Below, in pieces: positions 1 through 3,538 of a DNA stretch of 5,474 nucleotides (the first letter of the stretch is position 1; every line of letters begins with the position of its first letter). The translations under genes were made by a program, and so were the position numbers. A model generated the notes under the pieces. That model saw only the letters and a program-made list of their open reading frames with translations. It searched no databases and had not been told where the DNA came from. Source of the stretch: Actinomycetota bacterium (lineage in GTDB: Bacteria > Actinomycetota > Acidimicrobiia > Acidimicrobiales > CADCSY01); contig JACOTK010000164.1 in assembly GCA_016178435.1 (NCBI GenBank), forward strand, positions 1 through 5,474, in the 5' to 3' direction.

Positions 1-273
1 CACGAGCTCAACCGTGAGGCGACGTCGGCCGCCGCCGATCTCGGGCCCGAGAGCAGCCGTGGTGACGAGGACGAGCCTGAACAGGCGAGCGACGACCAAC
101 GGTCGGTCGGTGATCTGCTGATCGTGGGCGACGACGATGCCGTCTCGGCGATCATGGCGACGGTGGGCGAGACCGGGTTGGACATCGCCGAGGAGCACGT
201 TCGCGTCGTGCTCGAGGTCCAGGTCGCCTACCTCCAGGCCATCGGTGCTGCCGGCCCGCCTCAGGCGATCTGA
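1..273 (+). CDS. C-terminal part of an unrecognised acidic protein (5' end outside window)
   Basis: Frame 1 is open from the first base to a TGA at 271-273, giving the last 90 residues of a protein that begins before the window. I do not recognise the family. Residues 1-36 are polar and very acidic, rich in Glu, Asp and Ser, and look like a linker or disordered tail. Residues about 37-90 look folded and helical, with hydrophobic patterning such as SVGDLLIV and VRVVLEVQVAYLQAIGAAG. No catalytic or metal motif is visible. The frame is supported by natural residue composition, whereas the overlapping frame that extends the next gene upstream gives only Arg/Ser/Pro-rich sequence. The stop is one base before the methyltransferase ATG, so the two genes are probably co-transcribed and translationally coupled. 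Coding status is fairly sure; function is unknown. Confidence 0.7.
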   Translation, partial: HELNREATSAAADLGPESSRGDEDEPEQASDDQRSVGDLLIVGDDDAVSAIMATVGETGLDIAEEHVRVVLEVQVAYLQAIGAAGPPQAI

Positions 274-274
274 G

Positions 275-877
275 ATGGCCGCGAACCGTTGGCTTGAGGA
301 AGGATCGGCTCGGGGACGCGAGTACGACGACCAATTTGCCCGACTCGCGGCAACGGGCCGGGACATGCACGGCGAGGCCGCATTCGTCGAGTCCTTCGGC
401 TTCGGATCGGTCCTCGATGCGGGCTGTGGCACCGGGAGGGTGGCCATCGAGTTGCATCGACGTGGCGTCGACGTCGTGGGCGTCGATCTGGACCCGGCGA
501 TGTTGGAGTCGGCCCGGGCCAAGGCGCCCGAGCAGACCTGGTTGCAGGGTGATCTGTCCGAGATCGAGGTCGAGCAGGCCGGGACCGGCAGGCGTCGTTG
601 TTTTGACGCCATCGTCCTGGCCGGAAACGTGATGATCTTCCTGGCAGAGGGAACGGAGGGCGCTGTCCTGGCCAACATGGCGCGGCATCTGCGCACCGGC
701 GGCCGACTGATCGCGGGGTTCCAGTTGCAGGAAGGGCGATTGACACTCGATGCCTATGACCGTTGCGCCTCGGAGGTCGGATTAACGCTCGTCGAGCGCT
801 GGTCGACCTGGGATCGCGAGGTGTTCGTTCCAGGGGGTGACTACGCCGTTTCGGTCCATCGCCTTGGCTCTCCATGA
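275..877 (+). CDS. Class I SAM-dependent methyltransferase, substrate unknown
   Basis: A 200-residue protein with the Rossmann-like fold of class I S-adenosylmethionine-dependent methyltransferases. Visible motifs in order: the glycine-rich SAM loop VLDAGCGTG (residues 46-54), the acidic ribose-binding residue Asp71 in GVDLDPAML, a motif II-like Asp93 in QGDLSEI, the motif IV strand FDAIVLAGNVMIFL (110-123), and the HLRTGGRLIAGF segment (138-149) typical of strand 5. It matches the small 'methyltransferase domain 11/25' type found in many pathways, so the acceptor cannot be named. I chose the ATG at 275 because it is one base after the upstream stop and leaves a normal short helix (ANRWLEEGSARGREYDDQFA) before motif I. 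The in-frame ATG at 137 would add 46 Arg/Ser-rich residues that are the upstream gene read out of frame. No strong ribosome-binding site is seen, which fits coupling to the upstream gene. Confidence 0.9.
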   Translation: MAANRWLEEGSARGREYDDQFARLAATGRDMHGEAAFVESFGFGSVLDAGCGTGRVAIELHRRGVDVVGVDLDPAMLESARAKAPEQTWLQGDLSEIEVEQAGTGRRRCFDAIVLAGNVMIFLAEGTEGAVLANMARHLRTGGRLIAGFQLQEGRLTLDAYDRCASEVGLTLVERWSTWDREVFVPGGDYAVSVHRLGSP

Positions 878-889
878 GCGCGATTCTGC

Positions 890-895
890 TAACTT
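890..895 (+). promoter_or_regulatory. Probable -10 box of a leaderless promoter
   Basis: TAACTT fits the actinobacterial TANNNT -10 pattern and lies exactly at -12 to -7 if transcription starts on the A of the ATG at 902. No Shine-Dalgarno sequence lies between it and the start codon (only GCGACC), which is the usual layout of leaderless genes. A weak -35-like TTGGCT occurs at 864-869 with rather wide spacing. This is inferred from position and sequence only. Confidence 0.45.
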
Positions 896-901
896 GCGAC
901 C

Positions 902-1114
902 ATGTCCCGACCGATCAAGTTTGAGCATTTTCGTTGGGTGGGCGACAAGCGCGTCCAGCGTGTGCATGACCTCGACAACGCACAGGACGCCTGTGGTATC
1001 GACGAGTTGATGGAAGCCGAGACCTTCATCTGTTTCGGGCCCGACACGCTGGTCGAGGCTCGCAATCGTTCCTACAGACCGTGTCCCCACTGCGCATCGA
1101 GCGACGCTGCGTAA
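902..1114 (+). CDS. 70-residue Cys/His protein, possible Ada-like zinc-binding mini-domain
   Basis: A small stand-alone protein with ATG start and TAA stop. Residues 11-25 read RWVGDKRVQRVHDLD, followed by Cys31, and the C-terminal part is FGPDTLVEARNRSYRPCPHC (45-64). The last segment resembles the end of the Ada zinc-binding domain, in which a hydrophobic strand and an 'eeA...GyRPC..C' helix and knuckle supply the final two zinc cysteines. Candidate ligands are His22, Cys31, Cys61 and Cys64; Cys45 is a fourth cysteine. Spacing in the first half differs from Ada, so the similarity is an inference from residue pattern and not a firm family call. Nothing suggests secretion or membrane insertion. 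The gene starts 24 bases after the methyltransferase and has its own probable leaderless promoter. Real-gene status is supported by patterned composition and promoter position. Function is unknown, and structural or DNA-associated zinc binding is only a guess. Confidence 0.7.
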   Translation: MSRPIKFEHFRWVGDKRVQRVHDLDNAQDACGIDELMEAETFICFGPDTLVEARNRSYRPCPHCASSDAA

Positions 1115-1149
1115 CGAAGCCCGCGTGCCATGAGACGGTGGGGCCTTCG
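1115..1149 (+). other. Imperfect hairpin between the 70-residue gene and the hydrolase
   Basis: CGAAG-CCC at 1115-1122 can pair with GGG-C-CTTCG at 1141-1149, giving an 8-pair stem with one bulged C around an 18-base loop. It starts right after the TAA of the 70-residue gene. The right arm overlaps the GGTGGGG (1137-1143) that would be the ribosome-binding site of the hydrolase. There is no T-run after it, so it is a weak candidate for a terminator. Partial masking of the hydrolase start is the alternative. Confidence 0.3.
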
Positions 1150-1151
1150 CG

Positions 1152-1964
1152 GTGCATGACATCATCGAGAGCAACGGCCTTCGTCTCGCAGCCCACCTCA
1201 GCGAGCCGACGGCTCGTGCGGCGTTGTCCGCTCGCCCCGGGCTGGTCCTGTGCCATGGGTTCCCGGTGGGTCTCGGCCATGCCGAGAACGCCGCTCGCAC
1301 CTATCCCGAGCTCGCCGACCGTATTGCCGGTGAGACCGGCTGGACGGTGCTCACCTTCAACTTTCGCGGCACCGGCGCCTCCGAGGGCGACTTCTCCCTG
1401 CAGGGATGGCTTGATGACCTCAATGCGGCCATCGATCACCTCCTCGGCGCTGCGGGCGCGGACGAGGTCTGGCTTGCCGGCTCCAGCACGGGGGGTTCAC
1501 TGGCCGTATGCGCCGGCGCGAACGACCAGCGGGTGAGGGGCGTTGCCGCACTTTCTGCACGGGCCGACTTCGACGATTGGGTCGAGCACCCGCGCCGGTT
1601 CCTCGAGCATGCCCGCGATGTCGGGGTGATTCGCCATGCCGGCTTTCCACCCAACGTCGATCAATGGGTCCGTGAGCTCAAGCAGATCCGCCCCATCGAT
1701 CTGGTCGAACGGTTGGCGCCGCGACCGCTCCTGCTCGTGCAGGGTTCCGATGATGAGATCGTTCCGCCGTCGGACGCCCGGTTGTTGGCCGACTATCACG
1801 GGAGCGCGGAGTTGCACATGATCTCGGGAGCCGGTCATCGCCTTCGCCACGACCCCCGAGCCGTTGCGGTGCTCCTTGGCTGGATCGAACGTCAATCGCC
1901 CGTTCACGAGCGGACGCCCGAATCAGCGGTTGTCGAGCCGCTCGTCGATGACCCTTCTCAGTGA
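1152..1964 (+). CDS. Alpha/beta hydrolase (serine esterase/lipase-like)
   Basis: A 270-residue alpha/beta-hydrolase-fold protein, probably a cytoplasmic serine hydrolase acting on an ester or similar bond; the substrate cannot be told. Visible elements in order: the oxyanion-hole motif LVLCHGFPVG (31-40), the strand and loop LTFNFRGTGASEGDF (67-81), the nucleophile elbow G-S-S-T-G with Ser112 as nucleophile, the acid Asp201 in QGSDDEIVPP (197-206), and His229 in GAGH. The triad is therefore complete. The sequence between the elbow and the acid (about 130-190) is the short cap region. The only possible start is the GTG at 1152, because a TGA lies in frame at 1131 and no other start codon falls between. 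GGTGGGG just upstream is a weak ribosome-binding site. The last ~20 residues (HERTPESAVVEPLVDDPSQ) are a polar tail beyond the fold, encoded in the stretch that overlaps thiE on the other strand. There is no signal peptide. Confidence 0.92.
   Translation: MHDIIESNGLRLAAHLSEPTARAALSARPGLVLCHGFPVGLGHAENAARTYPELADRIAGETGWTVLTFNFRGTGASEGDFSLQGWLDDLNAAIDHLLGAAGADEVWLAGSSTGGSLAVCAGANDQRVRGVAALSARADFDDWVEHPRRFLEHARDVGVIRHAGFPPNVDQWVRELKQIRPIDLVERLAPRPLLLVQGSDDEIVPPSDARLLADYHGSAELHMISGAGHRLRHDPRAVAVLLGWIERQSPVHERTPESAVVEPLVDDPSQ
1907..1944. repeat. Inverted repeat at the convergent hydrolase/thiE 3' ends
   Basis: CGAGCGG at 1907-1913 is matched by its exact reverse complement CCGCTCG at 1938-1944, with 24 bases between. 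A smaller hairpin, CGAG-CCG-CTCG, lies at 1934-1944. The structure sits around the thiE stop (1923-1925) and just before the hydrolase stop (1962-1964), where a shared two-way terminator could be expected. There is no T-run on either side and the arms lie in coding sequence of both genes, so termination is only a possibility. Confidence 0.25.
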
Positions 1965-2585
1965 GCGAGCCGCCCCGGTGGGGTCCGTGGCCTCGGTCAA
2001 CAGGCGGACCACCACGAAACGCTCGGCTCCGGCGGCGACGAGCTCCGGAATCCGGTCCGGAGCGACGCCACCGGTGATGAAGCACGGCCGGACCGCCCGA
2101 TCGGCAGCGTAACGCACATAATCCGTGCCCGTGCCCGGCCGGCCCGGCTTGGTGGGAGTTGCCGACACCGGTCCCACGGACACGTAATCGACCGGTTCGG
2201 CGCCGGCGGCATCGAGCTCGTGCGGTGCGTGGGTGGAAAGGCCGACGATCGCCTCGTTCCCGAGGATTCGGCGACAGAGGGCGGGGGTGACGTCGTCCTG
2301 GCCCACGTGCACGCCGTCGGCCTCGACGTCGAGGGCGATGTCCGGGCGGTCGTTCATGATGAAGGGAACGCCGAGATCTCGACAGACCCTGCGGGCGAGC
2401 GCGGCTCGGAGGGTGAGGGGGCCGGCATCGAGGTGCTTGTCCCGCAGTTGCACCACGTCGACGCCTCCGGCAATGCAGGCTCCGATGAATACGTCCAGGT
2501 CGGGGCGATCGGGGGTGCAGAGATAGAGCCGCCGGCCCTCGAGGAGCCGGTGGATCGGAGGTGACCCGGAACGGGCCTCAGCCAC
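1923..2585 (-). CDS. thiE: Thiamine-phosphate synthase ThiE
   Basis: A 220-residue TIM-barrel enzyme that condenses the pyrimidine HMP-PP with thiazole phosphate to form thiamine phosphate, releasing pyrophosphate. Family motifs are all present: RLYLCTP at the first strand (19-25), GVDVVQLRDK (41-50), NDRPDIAL (78-85) with Asp79 as a metal ligand, ADGVHVGQDD (89-98) with the second metal Asp at 97/98, GLSTH (115-119), YVSVGPVSATPTKPG (134-148) with the substrate-binding Lys146, and ITGGV (170-174). The motif near residues 188-201 reads ERFVVVRLLTEATD where many relatives have a 'vavvsAi..a.DP'-like segment, a modest divergence. The start is a GTG at 2585-2583 inside the end of thiS (8-base overlap) with no good ribosome-binding site, so translation is probably coupled to thiS. 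Its 3' end overlaps the convergent hydrolase gene by 42 bases. Length is normal for the family. Confidence 0.95.
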   Translation of the reverse strand: MAEARSGSPPIHRLLEGRRLYLCTPDRPDLDVFIGACIAGGVDVVQLRDKHLDAGPLTLRAALARRVCRDLGVPFIMNDRPDIALDVEADGVHVGQDDVTPALCRRILGNEAIVGLSTHAPHELDAAGAEPVDYVSVGPVSATPTKPGRPGTGTDYVRYAADRAVRPCFITGGVAPDRIPELVAAGAERFVVVRLLTEATDPTGAARSLRRVIDERLDNR

Positions 2586-2790
2586 CGGCCACGGCTTTCA
2601 CCAACTCCACCCGGTCGCCGTCCCGCAGGATGGTGGCGGCGGTCCGGGCACGGGGGACCGGTGCTCCGTTGTGCTCCGCCACAACCCACTTGGCGTCGAG
2701 ATCGAGTTGGGCGAAGAGATCGCTCATGGTCGCCGACTCGGGGACTTCGACGGTGTCGCCGTTGACGATGACGATGACGGTTGCGCCCAA
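2578..2790 (-). CDS. thiS: Sulfur carrier protein ThiS
   Basis: A 70-residue ubiquitin-like sulfur carrier. It is adenylated and then thiocarboxylated at its C-terminal glycine and gives sulfur to ThiG for making the thiazole ring of thiamine. Evidence: the N-terminal strand VIVIVNGDTVEVPE (5-18), the helix TMSDLFAQLDL (21-31), WVVAEHNGAPVPR (35-47), ILRDGDRVELVKAVAGG (54-70), and the diagnostic terminal Gly69-Gly70. The start is a TTG at 2790-2788, the only start codon that keeps the first strand intact. It lies 3 bases after the stop of the HhH-GPD gene and has AAGGA at 2805-2801, 10 bases away, as ribosome-binding site. The stop overlaps the thiE GTG. Partner genes thiG and thiF are not in this window. 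The terminal Gly-Gly and the thiE neighbour argue against MoaD, the main alternative. Confidence 0.93.
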   Translation of the reverse strand: MGATVIVIVNGDTVEVPESATMSDLFAQLDLDAKWVVAEHNGAPVPRARTAATILRDGDRVELVKAVAGG

Positions 2791-2793
2791 TCG

Positions 2794-3378
2794 CTACCCG
2801 TCCTTGCCCTTGCCCGCAGCCTTCATCGCCTTCTTGAACGCGCGGACCTGTTGCAGCGCATCGGGTGAGTCGATGTCGGCGACCGAGCGATGTTGATCGT
2901 CCGAGAAGGGAACGGCTGCGGCTTCCCATCCCGGGGGACGAACACCCATGCGCTTGGCCAACAGGGCCAGGAAGATCCTGGCCTTCTCGTTGCCGAACCC
3001 GGGGAGGCCCTGCAGGCGGTCCAGCAGGTCCTGGCCCGTGGTGGCCTTGGTCCAGACACGGTCCGCCTTGCCACCGTACTGGTCCACCAACACCTGGCAG
3101 AGCAATTGGGTGCGCTTGGCCATCGTGTTCGGATAGCGATGGAGAGCGGGCTTCTCCCGGAACACCGCCTCGAGCGCGTCGGGTGACATCGAGGCGATGC
3201 CGGCCGCGTCGAGCTTTCCGCCGAGGCGCTCGGCGAGCTTGGCGGGAGCCGCAAAGGCCCACTCCATGGTCACCTGTTGGTCCAGCAGCATGCCGATGAG
3301 CAGCGCCAGCGGATCGCGGACCAAGAGGGCATCGGCCTTCGGGTCGCCGGTGATCGGGAGTACAGCGGTCTTGGCCAT
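2794..3378 (-). CDS. HhH-GPD-type base-excision DNA repair protein (uncharacterised actinobacterial type)
   Basis: A 194-residue protein of the helix-hairpin-helix GPD superfamily of DNA glycosylases. The helix-hairpin-helix is LQGLPGFGNEKARIFLALL (122-140), which grips the DNA backbone. The N-terminal LALLIGMLLDQQVTMEW (24-40) corresponds to the 'llSqQt' helix of the superfamily. The layout, with GVRPPGW after the hairpin and HRSVADIDSP near 163-172, matches from memory the family described as uncharacterised HhH-GPD protein TIGR03252. The 'VDtHV' segment that carries the catalytic Asp in MutY/Nth-type enzymes is not recognisable; GVRPPGWEAA occupies that place, so activity is uncertain. The C-terminus is Lys-rich (FKKAMKAAGKGKDG). 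I chose the ATG at 3378, which gives MAKTAVLPITGDP and sits under a good leaderless promoter. The open frame runs back to an ATG at 3456, but those 26 residues look like non-coding translation. It is the first gene of a tight operon with thiS and thiE. Confidence 0.88.
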   Translation of the reverse strand: MAKTAVLPITGDPKADALLVRDPLALLIGMLLDQQVTMEWAFAAPAKLAERLGGKLDAAGIASMSPDALEAVFREKPALHRYPNTMAKRTQLLCQVLVDQYGGKADRVWTKATTGQDLLDRLQGLPGFGNEKARIFLALLAKRMGVRPPGWEAAAVPFSDDQHRSVADIDSPDALQQVRAFKKAMKAAGKGKDG

Positions 3379-3385
3379 GAGCCAA

Positions 3386-3391
3386 ACGCTA
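3386..3391 (-). promoter_or_regulatory. Probable -10 box of a leaderless promoter for the HhH-GPD/thiS/thiE operon
   Basis: Read on the minus strand, TAGCGT fits TANNNT. At -12 to -7 it would start transcription at about 3379, next to the A of the ATG at 3378. TTTGGCTC between box and ATG contains no Shine-Dalgarno sequence. No clear -35 box is seen. It supports the ATG at 3378 and an operon that can be transcribed independently of aceE. Confidence 0.4.
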
Positions 3392-3448
3392 GTGGCCGCG
3401 CGGGCACAGGGCATCGCCACGCTGTCGAGGGGAGCGCGACAGGACAGG

Positions 3449-3496
3449 AGGGTCATCGAGGGACGGCGTCATTGAGATGCGGCGTCATCGAGATGC
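3449..3496. repeat. Three direct repeats at 16-base spacing upstream of the HhH-GPD gene
   Basis: GGCGTCATTGAGATGC (3465-3480) is followed directly by GGCGTCATCGAGATGC (3481-3496), differing at one base. A third, degraded unit at 3449-3464 keeps the core GTCATCGAG (3452-3460). The cores begin at 3452, 3468 and 3484, exactly 16 bases apart. They lie in the 155-base aceE/HhH-GPD gap, 74 to 118 bases upstream of the HhH-GPD start. They could be regulator-binding iterons or a simple tandem duplication. Confidence 0.6.
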
Positions 3497-3520
3497 GACA
3501 AAGGGTGTGCCGGGTCCGTC

Positions 3521-3538
3521 CCCGAGCGAAGGCTCAGG
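3521..3538 (-). terminator. Hairpin over the aceE stop codon, weak terminator candidate
   Basis: On the aceE transcript CCUGAGC (3538-3532) pairs with GCUCGGG (3527-3521) around a CUUC tetraloop: seven pairs including one G-U. The left arm includes the UGA stop (3536-3534). No U-run follows (the next bases are GACGGACC), so it is not a classic intrinsic terminator. It could protect the 3' end or help a U-less stop. If it does not terminate, aceE reads through into the HhH-GPD/thi operon. Confidence 0.3.

Noticed and set aside
137..274. Extended N-terminus of the methyltransferase from the ATG at 137
   Set aside because: The 46 extra residues are Arg/Ser/Pro-rich and are the upstream coding region read out of frame. 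The ATG at 275 sits directly after the upstream stop.
782..1439. Minus-strand open frames (172 and 137 codons) opposite the 70-residue gene and hydrolase start
   Set aside because: No motif or ribosome-binding support, and they overlap better-supported + strand genes.
1946..1956. TCGATGACCCT shared with the minus strand around 3449-3459
   Set aside because: An 11-base match is expected by chance among all pairs of positions in a GC-rich window of this size, and one copy is inside coding sequence.
3379..3456. 26-residue N-terminal extension of the HhH-GPD protein
   Set aside because: The extension has no family-like pattern, runs into the repeat region, and would cross the predicted leaderless promoter.
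3379..3533. Possible TPP riboswitch before the HhH-GPD/thiS/thiE operon
   Set aside because: ACCCTTTG occurs on the minus strand (about 3507-3500), but the rest of the THI-box consensus (CTGAGA and the GAACCTGATC-type continuation) is absent.
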